Positions 16,607-26,140 of a stretch of 64,000 bases of DNA are shown piece by piece (positions within the stretch are counted from its first letter, which is position 1; each line of letters begins with the position of its first letter). The translations under genes were made by a program, and so were the position numbers. The notes beneath the pieces are model-generated. The model worked only from the letters and a program-made list of their open reading frames with translations, was not told the DNA's origin and searched no databases. Source of the DNA: Deltaproteobacteria bacterium (lineage in GTDB: Bacteria; SAR324; JACQKK01); contig JAOUEW010000001.1 of the NCBI GenBank assembly GCA_029858505.1, positions 806,001-870,000 of the forward strand, written 5' to 3'.

Positions 16607-18485
16607 AAATGCCTTCAGCAATTTTCCGTTGGTATTCGGGGGTGTTCAGCAGTTTGTTTTCTTTGCGGTTGGTCACAAAACCGGCTTCCACCAACACGCT
16701 GGGCATTTCAGACCCCAACAATACCATGAAGGGAGCCTGTTTGACACCAAGATTCCGCGATTTTCCCCAGCCCACCATTCCGGCTTGAAGCCGCTGGGCC
16801 AATTGGTTCGACTCCTCCAGTTTGGCCTGCCCCATCAGTCTTTTCAAGATGTCGTTGAATTCCCCCACCTGTTGGGCGTTGGCGGCGTTTTCGCGGGCGG
16901 CTACCCCCAGGGCCGTGGGGTCGTTGGTCAGGTTGAGGAAATACGTTTCGGTGCCGTGGTATTTTTCCTGGCGGTTGGCGTTCAGGTGAATGGAGATAAA
17001 CAAGTCTCCGCCCATGCGTTTGGCCAGGGCGGGCCGCTCGGCCAGGGGGATGAACCGGTCGTCGTCCCGCGTCAATTTTACTTCAATTTCCGGGTTGCGC
17101 TCTTGAATCACCTGCTTCAGCCGGCGGGCCAGCACCAGCACCAAGTCTTTTTCCTTCACCCCAAATGCCACGGCCCCTGGGTCGTGGCCGCCATGGCCGG
17201 GGTCAATCACAATGGTCTTCACCTTCAGCCCCAGGGCTTTCCGCAGGGTTACCGGCCTGTCTTTGCTGGGTGGGGCGGGCGCCTCCAGCGGGCGGCTGTC
17301 TAGGGCCGCCTGGGTGGTGCCCTGTTTTTCTTGCGCGGCAGACGGCGTGGGGGCCGGGGTTTGAACGCGTTCCAGGGTGGGCTTCAGGGCGGGGGCCCCT
17401 GGGCCGTCCAGGTCAATCACCACCCGGTGCATGCGGCCCAAGTTCACCCGCTCTACCCGAATGGTTTCTACCTGCCCCAGTTCCAGCACCACCCTGGAGG
17501 TATTGGCGTTAAAGTGCCCCACCCGCACCCGGGAGAGCTGGGCCCCCTGGCTGCTGTGCACGGCGGGAAGTTTGGGGTGCAACCGGGTGTCGTCCAGGTC
17601 TAAAAACACCCGCCGCGCGCCGTTCTTGTCCGCCGGGATTTCTCCCTGACGAAAGGGCACCATGCGGTCCAGGGTCAAGATCACCCGGGTGGTGTGTTTG
17701 GCCGCCAAGATTTGAATCTGGCGAATCTCTCCCCCCCCCTGCCGCACAGCCGACGCGCCTTGACCCGGCACAACTTGGTCAGAACCTCGGCTGGCCTGGG
17801 TGGGGGGGGTCTCGGCCAGAGGCATGGTGTACACCGCTGGCTGAACCAGCGGTTTCACCCCACGGGCGGCATGGGGCGGGGTCAGGGCAGAAGGCGCAGA
17901 CGGTGTGGGCGGGGCAGACTGGGCAGACGGCGCACCAGACGAGGACTGCTCCAGGGCCTCGGCCCGTTTGCGGGCCAGGGCGGCTTGGTCGCTGTTGGGG
18001 TAGTGTTCCAACACCCGGCGGTATTCTGCCAGGGCGGCCTGGGGGTTTTGCAGCTCGGTTTGATACAACACCCCCAGAAACACCAAGCTGTCATCGGCCA
18101 GGGGGTGGTTGGGATACTGGGTGGAAAACAGGCGGAACAATTCCACGGAGCGCTGGGCCTGGGCGGCCCCGCCCCCGTGGCGGGCGCCCTCCACAAAAGC
18201 CAAAGCAGCACTATACAGCGCATCGGGCCCACGAACATGGGCCGGATTTTCATTTTGCAAGGTAGAGAAGCTATCGGCCAGGGCCTGCCATTCGGCGGCA
18301 GAGGTGGCGGGCAGGGCTTTCAATTGGTGAAAATGCCGGGCGGCTTCCAGGTAGCGCTGCTCCACCGAGTCGGCAGCCAGCGCGGGCAGACCCGCCACCA
18401 GCAATCCCATCCACAGCCCCGCCATCCACACAACCCAGCCCCGGGCCGGGGCCGCACAACGAGAATGGGGGGCGAAGAGCATCAT
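16575..18485 (-). CDS. amiC: N-acetylmuramoyl-L-alanine amidase with TPR, AMIN and Amidase_3 domains
   Basis: This 636-aa periplasmic hydrolase cleaves the amide bond between muramic acid and the stem peptide, typically for cell separation. A signal peptide (about 1-38, ending LPALAAD) leads into TPR-like helices (about 40-175), a Pro/Ala linker and an AMIN domain (about 250-362) for septal targeting. The zinc amidase domain (about 422-636) shows IDPGHGGHDPGA (His 431), FISIHLNAN (His 500) and VLVEAGFVTN (catalytic Glu). The N-terminal TPR extension is longer than in E. coli AmiC. Its ATG overlaps the mutS stop by 4 nt (18482-18485), so it is translationally coupled to mutS. Confidence 0.92.
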   Translation of the reverse strand: MMLFAPHSRCAAPARGWVVWMAGLWMGLLVAGLPALAADSVEQRYLEAARHFHQLKALPATSAAEWQALADSFSTLQNENPAHVRGPDALYSAALAFVEGARHGGGAAQAQRSVELFRLFSTQYPNHPLADDSLVFLGVLYQTELQNPQAALAEYRRVLEHYPNSDQAALARKRAEALEQSSSGAPSAQSAPPTPSAPSALTPPHAARGVKPLVQPAVYTMPLAETPPTQASRGSDQVVPGQGASAVRQGGGEIRQIQILAAKHTTRVILTLDRMVPFRQGEIPADKNGARRVFLDLDDTRLHPKLPAVHSSQGAQLSRVRVGHFNANTSRVVLELGQVETIRVERVNLGRMHRVVIDLDGPGAPALKPTLERVQTPAPTPSAAQEKQGTTQAALDSRPLEAPAPPSKDRPVTLRKALGLKVKTIVIDPGHGGHDPGAVAFGVKEKDLVLVLARRLKQVIQERNPEIEVKLTRDDDRFIPLAERPALAKRMGGDLFISIHLNANRQEKYHGTETYFLNLTNDPTALGVAARENAANAQQVGEFNDILKRLMGQAKLEESNQLAQRLQAGMVGWGKSRNLGVKQAPFMVLLGSEMPSVLVEAGFVTNRKENKLLNTPEYQRKIAEGIYEGLRSYLEY

Positions 18486-21166
18486 CCGGAATCCAATTGT
18501 TTGCGCAAACGGTGAAGGAAGTTGAGGGCTTCCAGGGGTGTCATTTGGTCCAGGGCGGCCTGCCGAAGCTCCTCAAGCACAGGAGAAGTTTCCGCCAGGA
18601 AGGTTAACTGTTGGCGGGCCTTGGCCCCGGCCTGGGGGCCTTCCAGCCGGTCTGTTGGCGGATGGGTTGGCCGCTGGTCCGCCCCGGTGTCACTGCCCTG
18701 CACCAGTTGCTCCATCACCCCGTGGGCCCGCTGAATCACCTGGGGCGGCAGACCCGCCAGCTTGGCCACCTGAATGCCGTAGCTTTTGTCGGCCTCGCCG
18801 TCGCGCAGTTTTCGGGTGAAGACCAAGTGGTCTCCTTCTTCCCGAATGGCGATGTTCACGTTTTTCAGCCGGGGAAGTTCCCGGGCCAGTTGGGTTAATT
18901 CGTGGTAATGGGTGGCAAACAGGGTTAACGGCCCCTGTTGATGCAGGTATTCTGCCATAGCCCATGCAATGCTAATGCCGTCATAGGTGCTGGTGCCCCG
19001 GCCAATTTCGTCCAGAATAATCAGGCTATTGGGAGACGCGTGGTGCAGGATATTGGCCGCTTCGTTCATTTCTAGCATAAAGGTGCTTTGCCCCCGGGCT
19101 AAATTGTCCGATGCCCCCACCCGGGTGAACACCCGGTCGGCCAGGGTGAGTTCCGCCGATTCGGCCGCCACGAAAGAGCCGGTTTGAGCCATGATTTGCA
19201 GCAGGGCGGTTTGGCGCATCACCGTGGATTTGCCCGCCATGTTGGGGCCAGTGATCAGCAGAATCTGCCGCTCTTCGGCGTTCATTTGCAGGTCGTTGGG
19301 GATGAAGGGTTCGTCCAGGGAGGAACGCTCCACCACCGGATGGCGGCAGGCCCGCACCGCAAGTCGGGCTGGGGTGCCGGGGGGCAGCAGCACCGGGCGG
19401 CGGTAGTTGTGGTCTTGGGCGGCCTGGGCCAGGGCCGCCAGGGCATCCAGCATTCCCACCTGGGCGGCGGTCTCTTGCATCCGGCGGCTATAGCCCCCCA
19501 GCACCGTTCGCACCGACTGAAACTCTTGCGCTTCCAGGTCGCGGATTTGTTCCTCCGCCCCCAGAATTTGGCGCTCCAAGTCTTCCAGTTCTGGGGTGGT
19601 GTAGCGTTCGGCGTTGACCAAGGTTTGCTTGCGCAGGTAATGGTCGGGCACTTTGTCTTGGTTCACCCGGGAGACCTCGATGTAATACCCAAATACCCGG
19701 TTGAACCGCACCTTGAGGGAAGCAATGCCGGTGGCGTCCCGCTCTCTGGCCTCCAGCTGGGCAATGACCTGGCGGCTGTTGCCGGAAAGCTCCCGCAGGC
19801 GGTCCAGTTCTGGAATCACCCCGGCGGCAATGTAGCCGCCCTCGGTGAGTTTCAGGGCGGGGTCCTCTAAGAACCGCCCCTGCAAGTAGCGCCACACGTC
19901 TTCCATGGGGTCGAAAGAACGGGCCAGCCCCGCCAGCAAGCCAGACACCAGCCAGGCCAAATGCTGGGGCAGCCCCTGCAGGGCGTGCAGCGCTTGGCGC
20001 AGGGCCATCACATCGGCCACCCCGGCCAGGGGCAGGGCCACCCGCCCCACCACCCGCTCCAGGTCGCCCACTTGGCTAAGAGCCTCCCGCAGTTTGTCCA
20101 GGGCCATCAGGTCGCTCTTCAGTTCCTCCACCGCGTCGAGGCGTTCCTCCACGGCGGCGTGGTTCAGCAGCGGCTGGCCCAGCCACTGGCGCAGGGCGCG
20201 GGCCCCCATGGGGGTGCGGGTTTTGTTCAACACCCGGAACAGGGTGTGGCGGGCGCCGCCTGGGGCGGGGTTCTCGAACACCTCCAGGTTACGCAGGGTG
20301 GCTTCGTCTAGCCACATGGCCTGGTCCAGCCGTGCTTCTTGAATATGGGTAATGTGGGTCAGGTCGCACTTCTGGGTTTCTCCCAGGTAGGCCAACAGGG
20401 CCCCAGCGGCCCGCAGGGCCTCTTCCAGGGTGCCCACCCCAAAGCCGTCGAGGTTGGCCACCCGGAAATGCCTCGTCAGGCGGTCGTTGGACCCCCGGCG
20501 GTCCCACCAAGAGCGGGGCAGGCTTTCCATGTGGGGGGGGGCACCTTGATCGCCCAGCAGACGGGCCAAGCTTTGGGTTAGGTTCTCCAGGGCCGGGCGG
20601 TCTTCTTCCCGGTAAGGCTCGGGCAGCAAAAGCTCCCTGGGGGCAAGGCGGGAAAGATAGGATTCGAGCCGGGCCCTGGCGTTGGCCGGAAACTCGGCCA
20701 CCAAAAACCGCCCGGTGGAAAGATCGGCCAAGGCCAACCCCCAGCGGCCCGCCCGGCCGGGGGGCTTTAACGCAGCCAAGAAGTTGTCGCGGTCGGCCGA
20801 CAGAAACTGGGGAGACACCGCCGTGCCGGGGGTTACCACCCGCACCACCTCGCGGCGCACCAGCCCCTTGCCCGGCTGGGCTTCCTCCATCTGCTCGGCA
20901 ATGGCCACCTTCAGCCCCGCCTGGGTCAGCTTGTTCAGGTAGGTTTCGTAGGCGTGGTGGGGCACTCCCGCCATGGCCACCGCGTTCTCGCTGTTCTTGT
21001 TGCGGGTGGTCAGGGCAATGTCCAATATGGGGGCCGCCACTTCGGCGTCGCGCCCAAACATCTCGTAAAAATCCCCCGAACGGAAGAACAGGATGCAATC
21101 CGGGTTCTCCCGCTTCAACGCATTGAACTGCTGCATCATGGGGGTATTGGCGGTAACTTCGCTCAT
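18482..21166 (-). CDS. mutS: DNA mismatch repair protein MutS
   Basis: This 894-aa ATPase recognises mismatches and recruits MutL. The N-terminal mismatch domain has DCILFFRSGDFYEMFGRDA, with the F-x-E mismatch wedge just upstream of the family's AxLL region. The ATPase has the Walker A ITGPNMAGKSTVMRQ, LIILDEIGRGTSTYDG (Walker B and D-loop) and FATHYHELTQL. The open frame runs further upstream to 21433, but that part is read through a repeat element. ATG 21166 starts the conserved sequence. The gene is followed by amiC with a 4-nt overlap and preceded by two tandem repeat elements. No mutL is present in the window. Confidence 0.96.
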   Translation of the reverse strand: MSEVTANTPMMQQFNALKRENPDCILFFRSGDFYEMFGRDAEVAAPILDIALTTRNKNSENAVAMAGVPHHAYETYLNKLTQAGLKVAIAEQMEEAQPGKGLVRREVVRVVTPGTAVSPQFLSADRDNFLAALKPPGRAGRWGLALADLSTGRFLVAEFPANARARLESYLSRLAPRELLLPEPYREEDRPALENLTQSLARLLGDQGAPPHMESLPRSWWDRRGSNDRLTRHFRVANLDGFGVGTLEEALRAAGALLAYLGETQKCDLTHITHIQEARLDQAMWLDEATLRNLEVFENPAPGGARHTLFRVLNKTRTPMGARALRQWLGQPLLNHAAVEERLDAVEELKSDLMALDKLREALSQVGDLERVVGRVALPLAGVADVMALRQALHALQGLPQHLAWLVSGLLAGLARSFDPMEDVWRYLQGRFLEDPALKLTEGGYIAAGVIPELDRLRELSGNSRQVIAQLEARERDATGIASLKVRFNRVFGYYIEVSRVNQDKVPDHYLRKQTLVNAERYTTPELEDLERQILGAEEQIRDLEAQEFQSVRTVLGGYSRRMQETAAQVGMLDALAALAQAAQDHNYRRPVLLPPGTPARLAVRACRHPVVERSSLDEPFIPNDLQMNAEERQILLITGPNMAGKSTVMRQTALLQIMAQTGSFVAAESAELTLADRVFTRVGASDNLARGQSTFMLEMNEAANILHHASPNSLIILDEIGRGTSTYDGISIAWAMAEYLHQQGPLTLFATHYHELTQLARELPRLKNVNIAIREEGDHLVFTRKLRDGEADKSYGIQVAKLAGLPPQVIQRAHGVMEQLVQGSDTGADQRPTHPPTDRLEGPQAGAKARQQLTFLAETSPVLEELRQAALDQMTPLEALNFLHRLRKQLDSG

Positions 21167-21226
21167 GGCCGACAGATTATCCCGTTTGGCCTGGGTTCGT
21201 CCACTACAACACCCCCGTCCCCAAAG

Positions 21227-21428
21227 CACCCCTCCCCTGCCTGCTACGCAGGCATCCCCTCCCCTTCGTGGAGGGGAAATGAATCGAAGCCGAAAAGCTG
21301 TGCGCTTGCTTCCTATCAGTCTTTTATATTCCGAACGGTTGAATAAAATATCCGGTGGCTTCGAGCATCGCCCCTCTCTTCGGGAGAGGGGCAGCCCGCG
21401 CCAGCGGGCGGGGTGAGGTGTTGTTGGG
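21227..21428 (-). repeat. Dispersed element, tandem copy 1 upstream of mutS
   Basis: This is the reverse orientation of the 15151 element and nearly identical to it: it starts CACCCCTCCCCTGCCTGC and ends GGGTGAGGTGTTGTTGGG. It lies 60 bp upstream of the mutS start codon and may affect its leader. Confidence 0.85.
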
Positions 21429-21449
21429 AACAAGAGGGAAGCCGAACAG

Positions 21450-21651
21450 CACCCCTCCCCTGCCTGCTACGCAGGCATCCCCTCCCCTTCGTGGAGGGGA
21501 AATGAATCGAAGCCGAAAAGCTGTGCGCTTGCTTCCTATCAGTCTTTTATATTCCGAACGGTTGAATAAAATATCCGGTGGCTTCGAGCATCGCCCCTCT
21601 CTTCGGGAGAGGGGCAGCCCGCGCCAGCGGGCGGGGTGAGGTGTTGTTGGG
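21450..21651 (-). repeat. Dispersed element, tandem copy 2 upstream of mutS
   Basis: This is an almost exact direct repeat of copy 1, offset by 223 bp and separated by about 21 bp. Together the two copies fill most of the gap between mutS and the SPOR gene. The spacer continues the GAACAAGAGGGAAGCCGAAC sequence also seen beside the copy at 15355. Confidence 0.85.
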
Positions 21652-21721
21652 TTGGGGGGGGCTAAGATTGCCCCCCGGCCTAGCGGCAAAGCAGGCCGGG
21701 GGAAGACGTGCTGGGAGGGAA

Positions 21722-23092
21722 TTAGTTTCTTACCACGAAGGCGTCTTTAAATTCGGCTTGGTCCACGCCCCGCAAAATGGTTCGGGCCATTTCTGCGTGT
21801 TTGCGGGTGCGATAGGGCCCGGCCTTCACGAAGGTGACCTGATAGGGCAGGGGCTTTAACCGCACGGTGAACCGGGTTTCTCCGGCAAACACTTGGTTCA
21901 GCCGCTCCTTCACTTCGTTGGCCCGCACCAGGTTGGGGTAATCTCCCAACGACACGGAGAATTCCTCCCGCCCTTGCACCACGAAGGCCTGTCCCTCGAC
22001 TTTAAACTCTTCGTTGATGCGGTCGGCCAAGTCTTGGGCCTGCTCCCGGCTGGCAAAGCGGGTTTGCGAATACAACTCCACCGTGTTGCTTTTGGCTTTT
22101 TTGGCCGCCACGTGAGAGGTCAGCCCGGCTTGTTTCAACTGCTGGCGGAAGGCATCCACGCAGTCTTCAAAGAAGCAAGAGGCCACCTGCACGCTGTAGC
22201 CCCCCTTACCGCGGTAGGCGGGCGGGGGCGTGAGGCGGGGTGCGGCTTTGGGGGGCCGTTCACCCTGCACGATATGGCGCTTGGGGGGCTCGGGCACAAT
22301 CCGGGGGGGCGGCGGGGGCTCGGCCCGCAGGGGGTCGTGGGCCAGGGGGATTTTCCCCCCAGGCCTCTTTTCGCCAGCGGTCAGTTCTTCCTCTTCATCC
22401 TCTGGGTATTCCATGTAGGAGTCGGGCCCATGCTTGGAGGGCTTGCGGGGCTTGGTCGGCGGGCCTTCCTTACCGGAAATCTTTTCCTGCACCCAGGCCG
22501 TCCACTCAGAGACATCGGGCAGGGGCATGTCTTCAATTCCGGTCAAATTAAAGGCAAACAGGCCGCCGCTCATGTCGGCCATGTCTTTTTGGCGAACCCG
22601 AAAGGCCACGGAATCTTTGGGGAATAGATAAAACATGACCACCGACATCAACCCGCCGATGACCAGCAGGGCCATGGCGGCAGACATCAACTGGCGGGTG
22701 AAGTCTCCCATTTCCCGGGGGGGCCGGGGGGTCTTCACCTTTTTGACCTTTTCTTTTTTCTCTTTTTTCGGTTTTTCTTTTTTCGGTTTTTCTGCCTTTG
22801 GCGCCGGGGCGGCTTTTTCCACGGGCGCTGCCGCCGCCTGAGGGGGCGGCATCTCCTCGATCACTTCCAGGTCGTCAATGGTGGAGAGGTCTTCGAAAAA
22901 CGAATCCAGCTCGGAGTCGTCTCCCCCCCCCTTGGGGGCAGCCGCTGCCGCTGGTGCGCTGGCGGGGGCACTTTCCGCCATCAGGTTGTCCATGGCGCCG
23001 CCAAAGGGGTCGTCTGCCCCTCCGCCGCCGCCGCCCTCTTCACCGAAGAGGTTGTCTAAATCGTCAAAACCGTCCAGTTCGTTCTCAGCCAT
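21722..23092 (-). CDS. SPOR-domain inner-membrane protein with acidic cytosolic head
   Basis: This 456-aa bitopic protein has an acidic, Gly/Ala-rich cytosolic segment (FDDLDNLFGEE), a Lys/Pro/Ala stretch (about 95-125), one transmembrane helix (about 135-157) and a periplasmic Pro-rich linker. Two consecutive SPOR-like modules follow (about 298-375, starting GGYSVQVASC, and about 377-455, including YQVTFVKAGPYRTRKHAE). SPOR domains bind denuded septal glycan, so a cell-division role is likely. That fits amiC, whose product makes denuded glycan, being two genes away on the same strand. There is no strong similarity to FtsN outside SPOR. The exact role is unknown. Confidence 0.8.
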   Translation of the reverse strand: MAENELDGFDDLDNLFGEEGGGGGGADDPFGGAMDNLMAESAPASAPAAAAAPKGGGDDSELDSFFEDLSTIDDLEVIEEMPPPQAAAAPVEKAAPAPKAEKPKKEKPKKEKKEKVKKVKTPRPPREMGDFTRQLMSAAMALLVIGGLMSVVMFYLFPKDSVAFRVRQKDMADMSGGLFAFNLTGIEDMPLPDVSEWTAWVQEKISGKEGPPTKPRKPSKHGPDSYMEYPEDEEEELTAGEKRPGGKIPLAHDPLRAEPPPPPRIVPEPPKRHIVQGERPPKAAPRLTPPPAYRGKGGYSVQVASCFFEDCVDAFRQQLKQAGLTSHVAAKKAKSNTVELYSQTRFASREQAQDLADRINEEFKVEGQAFVVQGREEFSVSLGDYPNLVRANEVKERLNQVFAGETRFTVRLKPLPYQVTFVKAGPYRTRKHAEMARTILRGVDQAEFKDAFVVRN

Positions 23093-23350
23093 GGTCCATC
23101 CCTTGGTTCATGGGGCATCCTTGCCCGGCCAGCCCCTGGGGGGCATAGGGTTCCATTCCTCTCAATGCACAATAAAGGCCAAATGGTTCAGTGCGGAGCC
23201 TTCACAAATATACCCCTTTTTCAGACCAAGGTGAATGCCCTGGATGGAAGGGTGGAAAAACCTGAAAAGGTGGCTATAATGGCACTCAAACCCGGCCCAT
23301 GGCCCGCTGAACAATCCCTTCCAACCTCTTTTGCGCATCCCCGGTATCCA
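23093..23350 (+). promoter_or_regulatory. Divergent promoter region with TATAAT before alaS
   Basis: This is the gap between the divergent SPOR gene and alaS. A perfect TATAAT lies at 23275-23280 on the + strand, without a good -35 box at 17 bp. If it is the -10 element, the transcript starts near 23287, which supports the downstream TTG start of alaS. Confidence 0.4.
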
Positions 23351-26005
23351 TTGAAATCCTCCAAGGAAATCCGCCAGGAATTCATCGAATTTTTTCGTGA
23401 AAAAAGCCATCATTTTGTCCGCTCGGCCCCCGTGGTGCCGTTAGACGACCCCACGCTGTTGTTTGCCAATGCCGGCATGAACCAGTTTAAAGACGTCTTC
23501 CTGAACACCGGCACCCGCCCCTACGTTCGGGCGGCCAATTCGCAAAAGTGCATTCGGGCCAGCGGCAAGCACAACGATCTGGAAGACGTGGGGCGCGACA
23601 ACTTTCACCACACGTTTTTTGAAATGCTGGGGAACTGGTCCTTTGGCGATTACTTTAAGGCCGAAGCGGTGGAATGGGCCTGGGAACTGCTGGTGAAGCG
23701 CTGGGGGCTGCCCCCAGACAAACTCTACGCCACCGTGTTTGGCGGAGACCCCGGCGACGGCCTGGGGGCCGATGAGGAAGCGGAAAAACTTTGGCGGGAG
23801 AAAACCCCCCTGCCCCCCCAGCGCATCATGCGCTTTGGCAAGAAGAGCAATTTCTGGGAAATGGGCGACCAGGGGCCCTGCGGCCCCTGCACCGAAATTC
23901 ACATGGATATGGGCGAAGGCACCTGCCCCCTGGAAGGAAAGCCCGGCCATAGCTGCCAGGTGAACACCGATGGCTGTTGGCGATTTGTGGAAATTTGGAA
24001 CCTGGTGTTCATTCAATACAACCGGGGGCCGGACGGCAAACTAAGCCCCCTGGCGGCCCGCCATGTGGATACCGGCATGGGGTTCGAGCGGGTGGTGCGG
24101 GTGCTGCAGGGTGTGCAGTCGAACTATGAGACGGATCTGTTTACCCCCTTGATGGCGGGAATTTCGCGGGAAACCGGGAAAAAAATGTCTCCCGGAGAAA
24201 CCGCGGTGGCCTTCCAGGTGATTGCCGATCACCTGCGGGCGCTTTCGTTTGCCATTGCCGATGGGGCCCTGCCATCCAACGAAGGGCGGGGCTATGTGCT
24301 GCGCCGGATTTTGCGGCGGGCCGCCCGTTTTGGCCGGGTGTTAGACATGCACCAGCCGTTCATTCACAAGCTGGTTCCGGACCTGGTGGGGGTGATGGGA
24401 GAAGCCTTCCCCGAACTGCCCGCCCAGGCCCAGCATGTGCAGCGGGTTATTCAGGCCGAGGAAGAATCTTTTGGCCAAACCCTGGACCGGGGGCTGGAAC
24501 GGTTTGAAACCATTTTGCAGGAACTGGCCAAGAAAAAAGGAAAGGTCATTCCCGGTGAAGAAACCTTCAAACTGTACGATACCTATGGCTTTCCGGTGGA
24601 CCTGACCCGGCTGATGGCTGAGGAGCGGGGGCTGGGGGTGGATGAGGCGGAGTTTCAACGGCGGATGGAACAGCAGCGGGAGACCGCCCGGGCCGCCGGG
24701 TCGGCCCAGACCGGCCAGGTGGAATGGCAAGAAGTCACCCCCGGCAATCATTCGGCCTTTGTGGGATACACCCGGCTGGAGACCCCCGCCGTGATTCGTC
24801 GGAGTGCTCCCGGTCCCGATGGCACCACCCTGCTGGTGTTGGATCAAACCCCGTTTTATGCCGAAGGCGGCGGGCAAGTGGGAGACCAGGGGGTGCTGGA
24901 AGGCCCCCAGGGGCGTTGGAAAGTGGAAGACACCCGCCGCGACGGAGATTTGGTGGTGCATATCTGCCGCCCGGAAGGCAAAGCCGCTCCCGGTCCCCAG
25001 CCCCTCACCGCCCGGGTGGAAGACCACCGCCGGGCCGACACGGCCCGCAACCACACGGCCACCCACCTGCTGCAAGCCGCTTTGAAACAGGTGCTGGGCC
25101 AGCACGTGAACCAAGCCGGGTCGGTGGTGCAGCCCGATCAGCTGCGGTTCGATTTCACTCATTTTGAAAAGCCTTCCGCCCAGCAGTTGGAAGACATCGC
25201 CCGGCTGGTGAACCGAGAAATTCGCCGCAACACCCCCATGACCATCTTTGAAACCGGCTACGATGACGCCGTGGGCCAAGGCGTTACGGCGTTGTTCGGC
25301 GAAAAATACGGCGACCGGGTGCGGGTGGTGAAGGCGGGAGACTTTTCGGCTGAACTGTGTGGCGGCTGCCATGCGGCGGCCACCGGAGAAATCGGCCTGT
25401 TTGCCATCACCGGAGAAAGCGCCGTGGCCTCTGGCGTGCGGCGGATCACCGCCGTCACTGGGCGCCAAGCGGAGGAAGAAGCCCGCAAGGCCTTTCACTT
25501 GGTGGAGCGCTTCCGCCAAGCGCTGAATGCCCAGCCGGACGACCTGGAAGCCCGCCTGGCCAGCCTGCTGGAAGAACGCAAGGGGCTGGAGCGTGACGTG
25601 AAGGCCCTGCGCAAAGAGGCCATGGGGGGCGGGGTAGACGGCCTGCTGGCGGGCGCGGTGGAGGCCGGGGGCGTGCGGGTGGTGGCGGCACAAACCGAGG
25701 CCGCCAGCATGGAGGACCTGCGGTCTTTGGCCGACCAACTGCGGAAGAAACTGCCCGGTGGGGTGGTGGTGCTGGCCGCCGTGATTGAAGGCAAGGGCAC
25801 CCTGCTGTGCGCCGTGGGAGAAGACCTGGTGAAAAAGAAAGCCAAGGCTGCCGACTTGGTGAACAAAATCGCCGCCTTGGCGGGGGGCAAGGGGGGCGGC
25901 CCGCCCCACATGGCCACTGCCGGCGCCAAAGAACCCGACAAGCTCTCCCTGGCGGTGAAGCAGGCCCCCCGGCTGACCGAGGAATACCTGAAAAGTATAG
26001 GTTAA
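23351..26005 (+). CDS. alaS: Alanyl-tRNA synthetase
   Basis: This 884-aa class II synthetase charges tRNA-Ala and edits mischarged Ser/Gly. The protein begins with the family's KSSKEIRQEFIEFF sequence directly after a TTG codon at 23351, so I take TTG as the start. An in-frame ATG at 23279 overlaps a TATAAT box and would add 24 poorly conserved residues. Seen are LLFANAGMNQFKDVFL, the class II motif region GRDNFHHTFFEMLGNWSFGD, the editing-site zinc ligands in RNHTATHLL and CGGCHAA, and the C-terminal C-Ala domain ending in a Gly-rich stretch with GGPPHMATAGA. E. coli AlaS is about the same length. Confidence 0.96.
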   Translation: MKSSKEIRQEFIEFFREKSHHFVRSAPVVPLDDPTLLFANAGMNQFKDVFLNTGTRPYVRAANSQKCIRASGKHNDLEDVGRDNFHHTFFEMLGNWSFGDYFKAEAVEWAWELLVKRWGLPPDKLYATVFGGDPGDGLGADEEAEKLWREKTPLPPQRIMRFGKKSNFWEMGDQGPCGPCTEIHMDMGEGTCPLEGKPGHSCQVNTDGCWRFVEIWNLVFIQYNRGPDGKLSPLAARHVDTGMGFERVVRVLQGVQSNYETDLFTPLMAGISRETGKKMSPGETAVAFQVIADHLRALSFAIADGALPSNEGRGYVLRRILRRAARFGRVLDMHQPFIHKLVPDLVGVMGEAFPELPAQAQHVQRVIQAEEESFGQTLDRGLERFETILQELAKKKGKVIPGEETFKLYDTYGFPVDLTRLMAEERGLGVDEAEFQRRMEQQRETARAAGSAQTGQVEWQEVTPGNHSAFVGYTRLETPAVIRRSAPGPDGTTLLVLDQTPFYAEGGGQVGDQGVLEGPQGRWKVEDTRRDGDLVVHICRPEGKAAPGPQPLTARVEDHRRADTARNHTATHLLQAALKQVLGQHVNQAGSVVQPDQLRFDFTHFEKPSAQQLEDIARLVNREIRRNTPMTIFETGYDDAVGQGVTALFGEKYGDRVRVVKAGDFSAELCGGCHAAATGEIGLFAITGESAVASGVRRITAVTGRQAEEEARKAFHLVERFRQALNAQPDDLEARLASLLEERKGLERDVKALRKEAMGGGVDGLLAGAVEAGGVRVVAAQTEAASMEDLRSLADQLRKKLPGGVVVLAAVIEGKGTLLCAVGEDLVKKKAKAADLVNKIAALAGGKGGGPPHMATAGAKEPDKLSLAVKQAPRLTEEYLKSIG

Positions 26006-26006
26006 G

Positions 26007-26036
26007 AGGCCGTTCGGCCTGTTTCTCTCTTTCTAT
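26007..26036 (+). terminator. Intrinsic terminator after alaS
   Basis: A stem AGGCCG-TT-CGGCCT (26007-26020) is followed by the pyrimidine run GTTTCTCTCTTTCT, starting 2 nt after the alaS stop. Confidence 0.8.
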
Positions 26037-26140
26037 CGTTGTATCTCCTGTGACTTGAACAACACCAATCCTCTGTGCCCGGCTGGTTTTGGCGGGGCAC
26101 GGGGGGTGGCGTTTGCTTTCATTTCAGCGGAGAGGAGGCC

